This document shows positions 1 to 11,214 of a stretch of DNA of 64,000 bases, piece after piece. Source of the stretch: Scenedesmus sp. ARA3. Taxonomy: Eukaryota; Chlorophyta; Chlorophyceae; Sphaeropleales; Scenedesmaceae. Positions within the stretch are counted from its first letter, which is position 1, and every line of letters starts with the position of its first letter. The position numbers and the translations under genes are program-made. The notes under the pieces were generated by a model, which was given only the letters and a program-made list of their open reading frames with translations, was not told the origin of the DNA and ran no database searches. The stretch covers positions 62,001 through 126,000 of the forward strand of contig RWJK01000905.1 in assembly GCA_004335835.1 (NCBI GenBank), in the 5' to 3' direction.

Positions 1-69
1 ACCATTTTTAACAGCTGCTGTCATTGTGTGGGCATCTTCAATCGAGGCTTGTCAGCCACAAGCGCGTTG

Positions 70-100
<31 letters not shown>

Positions 101-321
101 GCTGCTGCTGCTGTCAACCAAACAGCATGTAACTCACTCTCGACCTCACCTTGCGGCTGCTGCATCGCCTCTTTCCGCTGCTGAATGGTATGCTCTAAAG
201 CCAGCAGGGTGGTGAGCGGCGCGTGGCTGCCATGCTGCTTGTGGTCACCCTCAGCATGCACGCTGCCTTCAGCTGACACAGCGGCCTCGTGGAACCAGCA
301 GGTCCTGCAAGCATGTGGCAT

Positions 322-399
<78 letters not shown>

Positions 400-2134
400 A
401 GCAGCAGTGAGAGGTGTGTGGCAGCGATTGCAATTCTTGTCACTTGAAGCCAAACCTGTTACATAACAGCTGCCTGCTGCAAAGCAGCTGCCGCACCTTG
501 CACAATTGAAGCAAGTTACTCCGATTGGGTCCCCCAGGTATGATGCCGTCCCTGTCGCTGTATGTTACATCACATGTTACAAAACAGTACATTCAATAGC
601 AAAGCAGCTGCCGCACCTTGCGCCAGTGTGGCAGGTGGGGCCGATGGGGTCCCTGAGGTAAATGATGCTGCCCCTGTCACAGTATGCCAACAAAACATGT
701 TTTAAACAACATATATCAGCGCAGCTGCCGCACCTTGCGCCGGTGTGGCAGGTGGGGCCGATAGGGTCCCCAAGGTAGATGATGCTGTCCCTGTCACAGT
801 CATGGAAGACTTGTGTCACTTTGATAAAGTTGCCGCTGGTCTCGCCCTTGCACCAGCGCTCGCTGCGGCTGCGGCTGTAAAAGGTGGCCAGCCTGCACGT
901 CAAAAGTAACAATAATGCTGTTAATAACATGTTAGTAACATGTCATACTGGTAGGTGTGGTTTTGCGGGGAAAGGTGGCCAGCCTGCATTTATAAAATGT
1001 GTCAGCAGATGTGAATGTATGATGTGGTTTGTTTCTTTTTGAGGTGTCGGGTGTGAGGCAAGGCACCACACAAGCTGCCAGGCACATGTTTGGTTGGTCA
1101 CCACAGGCAGATACGGATGTTTCGTTTGCTGGTCACGGCAAATCTGGCATTTGACTGTAGCAGCAGATGTGGCGGTGACATGAACTGCAGGGCACTTCGC
1201 ACAGAAAAGCCGCCTGCTTGCTGCTGCGGCTGCTGGTGCTGCTGCTGTTTCTCAGCTGCCCACAGAGGTGAAAGCATCGCCAACCTTCCCCTGCGTACAG
1301 TGTTGCAAGCAGCATAGGTGCAGGCAGTTCAAGCAGCACCATTGCTGGCTGCTGTGCCGAATCCCAAGCTCAAACCAAACCACATAAATGTGCTGCTGTG
1401 TCCCTGGCCTGCCCTTACGTGGCTGCAGCTGGCGCAGCTGTCGCAAGGGCTATCGGCCGATGCTGCCGTCACCGTGTCTTTGTGAATAGCTGCAAAGATA
1501 CCATGTACATGAAATGCTTGCTCTGATCTACTTACTTTGTCTGCAGCGTCTCGCTGAGTGCTGCCCTGTCTGCATACGCCTGCATCAGCAGCTCCCCTGT
1601 ATCTACGTGCTGCAGGCAGCAAGCCGCAGGAGGCAGCAGTGGCAGACATATGGAACACCAGCGCAGCAACTCATCAACATCCAGTATCTGGCATGTTGTG
1701 TGGTATTTCTGCACGGTTATCTTGCTGGTTGACTGAGCGGGCACTTGATGCAAATACTGCAGGTCATATTTTTGTCCAGCCTGAGGATGTGCAGGACACA
1801 AGCCAGTTGCCTGTGTGGTGCTGCATTCATAGCTGCCATAGGTTGAGGTTTCAATGCCATCCACCAGTACCTGTACAATCACTGGCACCAAGCCATCCTT
1901 GCTCCAGCGCAGCGTATCTAGGTAAGCAGTCATGCCCGGGACTGCTGCTTCTGGCTGCACTTCCACTGCTGCTGCACGGCATATCTGCGCTCCTGTAAGC
2001 TTCTGGGGCTGTAAATGCTGCTTCTGGGTGGCTGGAAGTCTTGCAGGCCTGCAAAGAGGCTGCCTGGTGGGAGCAGGGGGCCCCTGGCAAAACTGCTTGC
2101 CCCTCTGCAAGTGCTTGCAGTTTGACAGCACCAT
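1..2134 (-). CDS. HISN2: Bifunctional HisIE (phosphoribosyl-AMP cyclohydrolase / phosphoribosyl-ATP pyrophosphohydrolase), 3' part outside window
   Basis: Steps two and three of histidine synthesis, expected in the plastid. Exons on the minus strand: 2134-1871, 1609-1536, 892-734 and 304-150; phases agree at each junction and the gene runs off the left edge before most of the pyrophosphohydrolase domain. Residues 1-65 look like a transit peptide. The cyclohydrolase domain is clear: DTLRWSKDGLVPVIVQ in exon 1, HVDTGELLMQAYADRAALS in exon 2, WCKGETSGNFIKV and DCDRDSIIYL in exon 3, and PTCHTGA|RTCW across exons 3-4. Metal-site candidates are Asp144/146/148 and Cys145/161/168. Exon 4 ends in the linker (LLALEHTIQQRKEA) that leads into the second domain in plants. 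ATG at 2134 is the first that gives a plausible transit peptide. Truncated exon 3 copies lie in intron 3. Identity is confident; the exact N-terminus is inferred. Confidence 0.9.
70..112. repeat. CTG/CAG triplet tract in HisIE intron 4
   Basis: Nearly perfect (CTG)n on the plus strand, CAG on the sense strand of the gene, just downstream of the exon 4 donor. Confidence 0.9.
322..397. repeat. CAG/CTG triplet tract upstream of HisIE exon 4 acceptor
   Basis: About 25 CAG units on the plus strand with CAA interruptions. On the gene's sense strand it is a CTG tract ending about 18 bp before the acceptor at 305-306, one of several CTG tracts at acceptors in this window. Confidence 0.9.
484..690 (-). 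repeat. Two truncated copies of HisIE exon 3 (3' edge plus donor)
   Basis: Copies at about 604-690 and 484-564 repeat the second half of exon 3 (from the DCDRDS motif to CHTGA and the donor) and some intron, spaced about 117-120 bp from each other and from the real exon. The nearer copy still reads CDRGSIIYLRDPIGPTCHTGA; the farther one is more decayed. Neither has the first half of the exon, so they look like leftovers of tandem duplication across the donor. Confidence 0.85.
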
Positions 2135-2418
2135 CCTGGCGGCTAACGGGCTTGATAAGAGGTCTCTGAAAAATCGAATTACATGGATCTTGAGATCGTG
2201 GACGTGGGTGATGGTGCTGCGGACGGGCACACTCACTCGTCAGTTATTCCTTGTCAGCCCTCGCAATGAAGTAGGCAGAAACGATGCTCGTTGAATCTGT
2301 CAAATACTCTTCGATGGTTGCGGTATGAGACCCTTGTATGCGACGTGTATGAGCATTCACAGCGTGAAAAAGCGTAGCCCATTGCAACATCCGTGCCTAC
2401 AAATACTCCTCAGCAAAG
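2135..2418. promoter_or_regulatory. Divergent intergenic region, HisIE / SET gene
   Basis: About 285 bp separates the presumed start codons of two divergently transcribed genes, so both promoters and 5' leaders should lie here. I see no convincing TATA box. A further 5' exon for either gene cannot be excluded. Confidence 0.5.
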
Positions 2419-3372
2419 ATGCAATTGGGCATCAAACACCAAATACTCTGTTGTCACGGCACCAACCGGCGCGCAGGCCTGAGCAAGTCTACGGGGCAAT
2501 CATGTCGCCCGACCAGCGTGTGTGCTGCTGCTGACAGTTCCAAGCAGCCACCGCCAGTGTACATTGAGGACTCTGCAACGCAGACGTTCTTGAATTGGGC
2601 TACTTCAGCTGGCATTCAGTTCCCTAAGCTCAAGGTAGGGACAACACAGCACCACCGTTCTGCACATGCTGTGCTGTCATCTTGTTTGGGACACCCTCAA
2701 CAGCAACCACTGTCAGTGGCACGAGTGCTCAAAAGCCAACAGCAGTTGAGGTTTGCTCAGCAGCCACGGAAGCTGCCGCCCTGCTATACCTGCTTGGACA
2801 GTGTGCAGCCTTCAGCATCACTTTCTGCCAGGTCAGCAACCGCCACCTGCGCAGTAACTTACATCGTGCTTCCGCTGCTGTGCTGCATCCCCAACCCCGC
2901 ACTGCACCACCTTCTGTAAACAACCAATGACTCGCAGCCAGCCACATTCAGTGGCGTGAGGGGCCTTGCAGCAAGCAGCGACATCCAAGTTGATGATGTC
3001 ATTGTGTCTGTGCCTCGTGGCAAGGCCCTGACGCTTCCGCCCAAGCAGCGCTGCCCCTGCCCAGAGTTTGTCAGCGCAGCATACTGGGATGCATCACCCT
3101 GGTAAGGCTGCTGCTCCCGCTGCTGGCCTTGTCAAGCTGCTGCAGTTGGCAGCATAACTCTGTGCCTGGACAGCAGCTGAGTTGCGGCCCTGCTGGCACC
3201 TGCAAGGCAGCCATGCTTTCCTGCAAGTATACTGGCTTGTCCCGGTGCTGAACTTCCTAACCACCCTGCATTGCACGATGCAGGCTGGAACACACGGTGC
3301 TGCTGCTTACCAGCAGATGTGTCGATCTGACTTCGAAATGCCTCATGCCCCTCTGCTGAGACGCTCGTGCAT

Positions 3373-3465
<93 letters not shown>

Positions 3466-5844
3466 AGGTACGTCAAGCTCGCAGTGCGCCTGCTGCACGA
3501 GCAGGGCAAGGGCCAGCAGGGCGAGCTGCGGGAGTGGCTGCAGCAGCTGCCACGCAGGGTGGACAGTCCTGTGAACTGGAGCCAGGAGCTGGTGCAGCAG
3601 CTGCGCTACTCGCACCTGATTCACAAGGTGACGGAGCAGCAGCAGGAGTGGTCAAAGCTGTATGACAAGTTCCAGGAGGCTGCGGTCAACAAGGGCAGCG
3701 CGCCGTCAAAGCAGGTGGGCGCTCCTGCCAACGTTCCCGCAAGCGTTCCTGCCTGAGCATTCCTGCAAGGGCTGAATGTAGGGCACTCACGCGACTCAGC
3801 CCGATTGCAGCTGTAGCAGCTGCACGTGTAGTGGCTGACAGCAAGAGCTGCAAGGCGCGGCATGTGTCAGCACCTTTGCTGTTACACTAGTAGCTAACGT
3901 ACTTGGACTGTCCATTGGCTTGCAGGAGTTTATCCGGGCGCTGTCGCTGGTGCGCAGCCGCACCTGTTCAGGGTCCTACGTGGCCTCCTCCCCCAGTCAC
4001 ACATCAGCAACAAAAGCATGCTGTCCATATGCTTGCAGGAATTCTTCCGCGCACTGTCGCTGGTGCGCAGCCGCACCTTTCTGGGCCCTACGTTATCTCG
4101 TCCCTCAGCGACGTATCATAAACATTGACACATAACTTAACAAATCATGCGGTTCATCGTCTTGCAGGAATTCTTCCGGGCGCTGTCGCTGGTGCGCAGC
4201 CGCACCTTTTCAGGGCCCTATGTGGCCTCCAGCCTGAGCGATAGGGGGCGCCTGGCAGCACTGGTTGGGGCCCTGGTTGTGGTCAACACAGCACTGGGAG
4301 GGGACCTGTCCAAGGGCTTTGGCGCTGCTGCCGCGGTGTTCCTGTTCAACGTGATCTATGAGGTCGTGCTGAGCAACAAGCTGAAGCAGTACGCGATGTG
4401 CCCGGTGATCGACCTGCTCAACCACTCCAGCTACAACACGGTGGGTCCTGCAGCATGACGCTTTCATGCAGGCGCGGCATGTATACAAAGTGCAAAGTAT
4501 GAAGCTCTCTGCGGTTGCAGCACTTGAAATCCTCAGTCATCAAGCCTGTGATTGCAGATGGCTGGCAACTGCTGTGTCCTTTGCAGGCTTCCATTTGGTG
4601 GCATCACCTCATGGATGTTCCGGCTCTGGCAGCATGTCCCTGCCAGTCACCATATGTGCCGTGTTTACGTTACGAAACGGTAGTACCACCGATTTGACGC
4701 TTGTATATTAGTAAACATGTTACATAACATGTTTTCAAATGCTGCTGCAGACTGAGGTCAGCTACGACTACCCCCGGGACGCCTTCCTGGTGTCGGCAGG
4801 AGCAGCATACGTGCCAGGCCAGCAGGTGTTCATCAGCTACGGCTCACAGAACAATGACTCACTGATGCAGGTAAGTGCTTTGGTGCAGATGTTACATATA
4901 AGATTCAGTTTATGTTATACTTGTCACATGTAAGTGCCAGGTCAGCAGGTGTTCATCAGCTACGGCTCACAGAACAACGAGCCACTCATGCAGGTGAGCG
5001 CCCTGAAGCAAGTATCGTATTGCAGCATGCGTTCACCTGTTACAATTGTTTCTTTTTTGCCCGATGCTGCTGCGGTGGTGGCTGCAGCTGCTATGTTGTG
5101 CTCGGACCACGCTGCAAACACATGTTCTGCAACACATATTGTTCGTCAAGAAATTCATGTGCTTGGTTATCACTCGGATCCTTGTTGATGTTTGCATGTT
5201 TATTACGTTATTGTACATGTATGGCTTTGCCGAGCCTGACAACCCATATGACGTGTACGTGATGAGCAGCGTGCTCAAGTAGCTGGAGCAGCTGTCGCCA
5301 GTTTCTCAGGCACACCTCAGTCCTTGATAACTGTGCAAACAACCAAAACCTGTGACTGACGCATCTGCTGCTGCCGCTCTGCTGCTGCTGCATGCAGATG
5401 TACGGGTTTGCCGAGCCCGACAACCCTTATGATGTGTACGTGATGAGCAGCCTGCTCAAGTGGCTGGAGCAGCTGTCACCGGTCTCACAGGCGCGCCTGG
5501 ACAGGCTGAACCGGGAGGGACTGCTAGGGGCGCTGCAGGAGGTGGTGGTGACACGCCAGGGCTTCGGCGCACAAACCCTGCAGGTGCGGGGAAAATGGCA
5601 GGGGAAACCATCAGCAGCAGGGGCAGATGGGCACGCGGCTAGTTAAAAGTACAGTAACATTTGCGTACGTTTGAGGTATAGTGGCTGGCTTCTAGTTGCG
5701 CCAGTTGGCGGTTTCAGTGCTTGGACAGGCTGAACCGGGAGGGGCTGCTGGGGGCGCTGCAGGAGCTGGTGGTGGAACGCCAAGGCTTTGGCGCACAAAC
5801 ACTGCAGGTGCGTGTATGTGATCAGGAAGCTGTCAGCAGCTGCT

Positions 5845-5883
<39 letters not shown>

Positions 5884-6854
5884 CAAGGATGCCACTACAG
5901 CTGAAGCAGCAGCATTAATGTTTTGTGTTGTGTTCGCTGCTGCCAACGGCGGCATGTAAGTTGGGCCAGTGGGTTGTCGCAAATCCAGGAGGTGTTTGGG
6001 GGCTGCTGGGGGCGCTGCAGGAGGTGGTGGTGACACGCCAGGGCTTTGGCGCACAACCCTGCAGGTGCGTGTGTGGTGTAGCTCATCAGCAGCAACAGCA
6101 TGCTGCGCAACAGCAGCAGCAGCATGATGTGCCCCGGGCAACTTCCGCACCAACGTATGTGCATGTGAATGCTTACTCCCTGAAAGTAGGGGGGTCAGAG
6201 GGTTTGGGTGGTGCCAGTGCAAAGGCAGGCTATGGATGCAGGTGAACTTGATATGTGGATCGAGGTTTGGCTCATCACATGTGCACAATCTGCATGTCTT
6301 TCGTGTGGTATTCGCTGATGCTGCAGGCGTTGCGCTACCTGCTGGTACCTGGTGCAAGTGCTGCAGCTGCAGCACCTGGCAGCAGCAGTGACAGTGCTGC
6401 AGCTGCCGGCAGCAGCCAGCCTGCAGCATCCCTGCCTGCAGGGCCCCCTAGCAGCTATGAGCTTTCTGCAGATGATGACACAGAGCAGAAGATAGCGCTT
6501 GTGCTGGTGCATGCATGCCAACAGGAGCTAGCCGTGCTAGAAGACAAGCAACCAAACAGCAGCAGCAGCAGCGCTGGCGGCCGCAAGAGGGGCAGCACGA
6601 GCAGCAGCAACGGCGGCAGCAGCAGCAGCAGCATGAGTGCTGCTGATGTGGCTTCAGCGCAGGCTGCTGCTGCTGCATTCAGGGCCGAGAAGCGAAAGGT
6701 GCTGACTGCATGCTTGCAGCAGCTTACCGGGGGCAGTGCAGCCAGCAGCAGCAGCAGCAATGGCGCTGGCAGTTCTGCGCAGCAGCAGCCGCAGAGTAGG
6801 GACAGCACAGGCGCCGCAGACACGCGCACTGCAGCTACTGCTGGCAAGCAGTGA
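2419..6854 (+). CDS. SET-domain protein lysine methyltransferase, Rubisco LSMT-like family
   Basis: Seven exons: 2419-2634, 2938-3101, 3468-3714, 4168-4440, 4751-4870, 5398-5583 and 6327-6854; phases match and give 577 residues. Residues 1-45 resemble a transit peptide. The N-terminal SET motif is GVRGLAASSDIQVDDVIVSV (about 78-97), the cofactor motif NHSSYN at 294-299 and the catalytic-tyrosine motif VFISYGS at 326-332. MYGFAEPDNPYDVYV follows, then a helical C-terminal region typical of the LSMT substrate-binding domain. Residues after about 415 are Ser/Ala/Gln-rich. Family members methylate lysines on Rubisco large subunit, plastid aldolase or other proteins; the substrate cannot be told here. 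Three exons have partial duplicates in neighbouring introns. Exons 4-6 are secure; the first exon start is less so. Confidence 0.87.
3369..3467 (+). repeat. (CTG)~32 tract abutting the exon 3 acceptor of the SET gene
   Basis: An almost pure CTG run of about 95 bp ends in CTGCAG, and the exon begins at 3468. It stands where the polypyrimidine tract should be. The joined codon across the splice (TG|G, Trp) and the conserved continuation YVKLAVRLLHEQ support this acceptor. Confidence 0.9.
3926..4115 (+). repeat. Two truncated copies of SET-gene exon 4 (acceptor plus 5' edge)
   Basis: At 3926 and 4039 a TTGCAG acceptor is followed by about 70-75 bp matching the start of exon 4 (EFIRALSLVRSRTCSG and EFFRALSLVRSRTFLG against EFFRALSLVRSRTFSG). 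Each then breaks into intron-like sequence with no donor. Spacing to the next copy is 113 and 129 bp. Confidence 0.9.
4933..4993 (+). repeat. Truncated copy of SET-gene exon 5 (3' edge plus donor)
   Basis: Repeats the last 60 bp of exon 5 (VPGQQVFISYGSQNN) and its donor as CTCATGCAG|GTGAGC, in the intron just downstream. The catalytic-tyrosine motif is therefore present twice in the DNA. Confidence 0.9.
5217..5340 (+). pseudogene. Duplicate of SET-gene exon 6 with nonsense codon
   Basis: Matches the 5' part of exon 6 (MYGFAEPDNPYDVYVMSS) in the intron upstream of it, but the codon for Trp after LLK is TAG here, and the copy loses its match soon after. Inclusion in mRNA would truncate the protein, so it is a pseudoexon or a possible nonsense-mediated-decay switch. 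Confidence 0.85.
5727..6065 (+). repeat. Two truncated copies of SET-gene exon 6 (3' edge plus donor)
   Basis: Copies at 5727-5808 and 6001-6065 repeat the 3' end of exon 6 (LLGALQEVVVTRQGFGAQ) and its CTGCAG|GTGCGT donor. The second has lost one base near its end. A (CAG)13-like tract lies between them at 5842-5881. Confidence 0.88.
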
Positions 6855-9427
6855 ATGAGGGGATTGGTTAATTGCAAGCTGCAGGCGCGCCTGTATTTGG
6901 CGGATGTCTTGGCGTCAATGGTCGGGGTATGCGTTCGTTGTGTGTGGCAGGGGTGGGTGTGGGTTTTTGTGTGCAGAGATGTCATCTGTGTGAAGCCCTG
7001 CTGATATTCAGCTGTCTGTGTCGAGCTGCAAAGCATTTCTTGCCGTAGGATTGGTGCAGGTTTGGTTCACATGCGCATCTGGGTTGCAATGGCAGCCCTG
7101 GTAGCTCATAGGAGGGCATTGCCTGAAGGCTGCGACTTGAGAGCCGACAGAGCTTGCACAGAAGTTGTGCGCTGCATTTGGTTCGGCTCTAAAGTGCAGC
7201 TGCCGGGGTGTGCTGTGGCAGTGCATGAAAGCCCTCCAAAGCAGGTGCTGATGTGTGCAATTACTCCAACTACTTCAAGTGAAGTACAGGGCAGTTGAAC
7301 TCCGGCAGAGCTGACCAGAGTTTGCTCGCCAGCCAGCACTGGTGAGGAATCAGCTTGTACCAATAGCTTTGCCGCAGCCAACATGGAAGCTTTCCCGTCT
7401 GCAGATGTCAGCCAGAGCTGACGGTTATCACAGCCCCTTTTGGCACAGCGGTTGACAGATGTTGCAGCCTGCTAGCTTTACCAGACTGGAAATTTTCAGT
7501 TTGCAACCCACATTGGCCTGCGTACCATTTTTGACGCTGGTTTGCACCTCAGTTGCGTGCATTCAGTTTGGAATGATGCTACAAGCACGCGGGTGCTGCA
7601 CAACACGTGCAGGCAGCAGTGCAACACGCACTGATCACTCGTTGACACAGGGATTACAGTCAGTTGCATGCAAGGCTAGTAGTTGTGGCAAAGACAGCAA
7701 TGTGCATGCCGCAGGGCTGCACCACCATACGGCACACCAGACAAGCATAGACTGTGTGTCACTGCTCTAGCTTGATTGGTGAAGCATTGACTGTTTTGTT
7801 GCCAGCTTGAAGCAGGCACCGTTGGGTTGGCACTGTGTCACAATGCATGGTGCCAGATGTGATGTGGCTTAGGTCTGCTAGCACATGCTGCATTTTGCAA
7901 ACACAGCAGCACAGCCGCTGCTGGAGCAGCATTTTTGAGGTGAGATGAGGTGGTTTTGGAGCGGTTATAGCCACCGAGTTTACATAGTGCACAGGTGGTG
8001 GAGCTTGGACAACACTTCTGTTTAGCGTTGACTCACTAGTGCATCATCTGTGGCTGCTTGCTACAAAGCCACCACATTTTGGCCCAAACACTTTTTGGCC
8101 CACACACTGTGCATGACAACGTCTGTGAACTGGGGTTCAGCATCCCGGGTTCAACACACACACGGCGGCGCAAACTATGCTGAACCCCAGTTCACAAACG
8201 TTTTCATGCACAGTATGTGCCGCACATGTGGACGCACGGGTGCAGCAGAGCGTCGACTGGCTGCCAGCCAGTGGTGTCACAATAACATGTCCATCGTTAC
8301 ACATGATGTGGTGGGCTCTGGGACCTTCTGTGCATGCTGGCAGTGCTGCATCCTACTACAGGCCGCATGCGCGGCACTGCCTTCAGCTTTACCCCGGTTG
8401 AGGGTACCCAGTGATCTTGAATAGGTGTAGTCCAGGTGGTGCTGCTCAGTGTGACTCGGCATACTAACTCTTGGCCGACAGGCGCTGCAGCACACAAGCT
8501 GACAGGTGTCTCTCCGAGTAACACTGCACAACATACTTCATGTCTACCATATACGGATGCAGCAACCAACCTGTTGTGGATTTTCCATACCAGGCACCAC
8601 CAATGAGACCTCATTCCTCGTGCAGCATAAGTGCCACGCAATGGCCAAAGACACATCGACTGCCGGGCAGCGCTGGGTCAGTCAAAGCACTACCAAAAAG
8701 CAGTACATTGCATTGTTACACCAGAGCAGCATGACAAACTGAGCCTTGGATGGGCAGGGAGCCAGTTTACGCCCGCCAGCCAGCAGAAAACAACACGTCT
8801 CAAAACCTAAACCTGCCTCAGGCATAAGCCCAGCGAGCCGCTACGGCGTAGCTACTGCGCTCCTGAAGGCTAGCACCAAGTCAAATACCAATTACCAATT
8901 ACCAATTACCAAAGTAGGGCCGCAGGCCCACCCACCAAGGAGCCAGACAAGGCTCATGGGGTCCAGAAAGCACTGAGATGACATCTGTAATCAAGCAAGA
9001 TCTAAGCAAGATCAAGCGCAAACAGCACACACTGTGCTAAGCGGCATCCACTGCAACCATCATCAGCACCAGCACTGTGCTAAGCGGCATCCTGTACCAA
9101 CAGCAGAGTCATACAATACAAAATGCAACACTGCTGGCAGCAGCATCAATCGTGTCTGATGATTTAACTCAAGCCAATACTGCAAGCCTTGCACGGTGCA
9201 TGCGCTGCAAGTGTGCAGCATGCTGGTACTTGGCGTCGGCGTCCAGCAACATAGTGAACTCAACCACAATCAACAGGCCAAAGACCGGCACATAAAAGAA
9301 CAAACTAATCTGAGTTTCAAGCACTGCGGTTGAATGCTTCCATGCTGCAGGCAACACACCATCAGGCCACGACAAGAGTTTCAACCACTGGCAGCAGCGT
9401 TGATTTCCGCCTAGGGCACCCACATGT
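6855..9427. other. Convergent non-coding region between SET gene and DUF3223 gene
   Basis: No conserved coding sequence seen. The plus strand is GT-rich to about 7.9-8.0 kb and CA-rich after, which fits downstream regions of two convergent genes. It contains the hairpin at 8101-8219 and a short (TTACCAA)n array at about 8885-8915. Confidence 0.5.
8101..8219. repeat. 43-bp inverted repeat (hairpin) with 33-bp loop
   Basis: Arms 8101-8143 and 8177-8219 are reverse complements at 40 of 43 positions, including an unbroken 20-bp inner stem. As RNA from either strand it would form one long imperfect hairpin. It could be a miniature foldback element, a small-RNA precursor or a boundary structure. 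Confidence 0.85.
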
Positions 9428-9432
9428 TTACA
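9428..9432 (-). terminator. TGTAA polyadenylation signal candidate
   Basis: TGTAA, the usual green-algal poly(A) signal, on the minus strand about 18 bp after the stop of the DUF3223 gene. The motif is short and could be chance. Confidence 0.35.
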
Positions 9433-9449
9433 CCGCTGCTGATGGCAAG

Positions 9450-10524
9450 TCAGGGTGCTGTGATATGTGGCAGCACAGGCTTGACACGCAGCCGAACCAG
9501 CTGATCCACAAGCTCATCATGCTCATCCACAGTCACATCACGGGCAGTAGCAGCAGCAGCCTTCGGCCTGGCGCGCTCAGCAGCAGCACCAGCGCCAGCA
9601 GCAGCGGCTGTAGCACTTGGCCGCCCTGGGCTGCCACTGGCGGTCGCACTGCCGCCGCTGCCTCGGCTGAGTGTGCCAGCCTGGCTGCGCTGCCTGTTGT
9701 GCTCTGCAGTCAGCTGCTTGTGGCCTTCCTTTGACACCAGCCGCAGCCGTGCATGCTGCCTGTGGTACTGCTGCCAGCTCTGCTTCTGGCTGCCGTCTGC
9801 CATGGTGCTGCCTGCTGTGTTGTCGCCTGCTGTCAGGCCAACCTCGGACAGTGCAATGCCCTGCTGCTGCAGCCAGCCCTGCGCAAGCTGCCTGAAACTG
9901 GCACCGCCAGCATGGTCTGTGGTTGCATTGTCCCAGGTGAGGGTGGCTCCAGTGATGGGGCACTTTGGGGCACCGCAGCGGCCCAGAGCAGCGTTTTCCC
10001 CAGGTTTGGCTGCGAACTGCTTTGCGTAGGGCTTCGTACCTAAACTGGTCATGCAGCTCCCAGCTGCTGCTGCTGCTGATGTCAGGTGTGCTGCTGCTGA
10101 TGGAGCTGGTGCGCGCTGCTGCAGGAGCGGCAGCAGCAGCAGCTGCTGCCGCTGGCTTGCTGTTGATGCACTTGTTGTAGCTGAAATCGGTGGAGCTGCC
10201 GTCCTTACGGTGCAGCACAAAGTGCGGTGCGGGCTTGAATCCGCCTACAGATGAGCATTGCACGGTGAAATGGCTGATGCCACATCCTGTCTTCTGTGCT
10301 GCGTTGTGGTGGCGCTGCAGCAGCTGCATCAGGACAGCACCATCACTGGACTGCAGGGAGACAGTGGTGCCTGGCCGCTGCAGCAGCAACTGACAGCGCT
10401 GTTTGGCTTCTGACTTGTTGAACGACTCGGACGTAGCTGCTGTGCGGTCTGGCGCGGGTACACACCAGGTGCAGCGGAGCCTGTGCAGCAATCCTTTGTA
10501 CAGCGGAACACCGTCTATATGTCG
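9450..10524 (-). CDS. DUF3223 / DCL-like protein with C-terminal zinc-finger-like region; frame broken once
   Basis: Sense reading from an acceptor at 10525-10526 gives RHIDGVPLYKGLLHRLRCTW, then the DUF3223 signature: TGCGISHFTVQ, PAPHFVLHRKDGSSTDFSYN and KCI. An Ala/Ser linker follows. Plant members (DCL) act in chloroplast or mitochondrial rRNA maturation; algal and bacterial relatives have other fusions. After about 10,020 the conserved reading continues in another frame: KCPITGATLTWDNATTDHAG with a Cys/Asp/His pattern, and HARLRLVSKEGHKQLTAEH, ending at the stop at 9450. One extra base between about 10,005 and 10,035 explains the break; no intron of suitable phase is visible. It may be a sequencing error or a real lesion. 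The exon starting at 10524 has no ATG, so 5' exons are missing from this model. The family call is good and gene integrity is uncertain. Confidence 0.65.
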
Positions 10525-10871
10525 CTAAAGCAAGAACAGGGATCGATAAAAACATTAGCGGGATCAATGCAGCTCTTGCGTGTAAGCTCGCGCAACTGTG
10601 GTCGCGGCACAGATAGGACGAGGTAGGGTTTTGGTTGTCCGTGCACCGTCCGTGCGATGCGGATCTCTGCTACAACTGCACGGACAATTGCCTGAAAGAA
10701 GGTTTTGAGCTTCCTCAGGTCGTCATCAGGTGCTGTGCACACTGTTCGACACAAGAACAAACGGCAGGTGGTGCACGTGTTGCAAAAAATGCCAGCCAGA
10801 TCCAGAAGCATACACAGAACGAAACGCACCGGGCTCTGACACAGCTGCAAGCAGCCCTGCGTCCAGCCCAT
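10515..10871 (-). other. Open frame upstream of the DUF3223 gene, possible 5' exon
   Basis: An ATG-started frame of 118 codons with a reasonable central part (RKLKTFFQAIVRAVVAEIR). It ends in a stop next to the acceptor used by the DUF3223 exon, and I could not find a donor that joins the two in phase. It may be a 5' exon, a leader or a chance frame. Confidence 0.25.
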
Positions 10872-11025
10872 TCACCTGAAGCCACACACAAAATTGCAGC
10901 TAGTTTCTGAGTGTGGTGATTTGTACCTGGTGCTGCCTACAGGGCTAGCTCACAACTGCCACCAGTCATGCAGAATATGCAGCGTTAACGCAATGCAACG
11001 TTGCAGCCACTAAACAGTAACAAGG

Positions 11026-11118
11026 GCAGCACACCATGCACGGCCAGTCGTGCAGTGTCCTAGTGACGCCCAGGCACCAAAAGGCAATACAGCCAACCGG
11101 CAGTTCAGCCAACAGTAG
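11026..11118. repeat. Dispersed repeat, copy 1
   Basis: About 90 bp here (ACCATGCACGGCCA, GTGCAGTGTCC, AGGCACCAAAAGG and ACAGCC in order) is repeated at 12636-12730. Both are plus-strand orientation and non-coding. Origin unknown. Confidence 0.75.
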
Positions 11119-11214
11119 TAACTACAGCAGCGGTGGCCGCCGTCAACCCCCCTTGGCCACAACAGGAACCATTAACCAAGCCGCATGTACAGTGTAGCTG
11201 CATCTTCATGCTAG

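Noticed and set aside
150..226. Shorter HisIE exon 4 starting at 226
   Set aside because: It is in phase, but the acceptor at 305-306 gives the conserved RTCW ending of the cyclohydrolase domain and is clearly better.
185..466. PolyGln, polyCys and polyAla frames across the CAG tracts here and at 3132-3760
   Set aside because: The tracts lie in introns of well-supported genes on the evidence of splice phases.
4240..4390. Membrane segments in the SET protein (ALVGALVVVN and AAAAVFLFNVIYEVV)
   Set aside because: They fall inside the SET fold, where hydrophobic helices and strands are expected; not a transmembrane protein.
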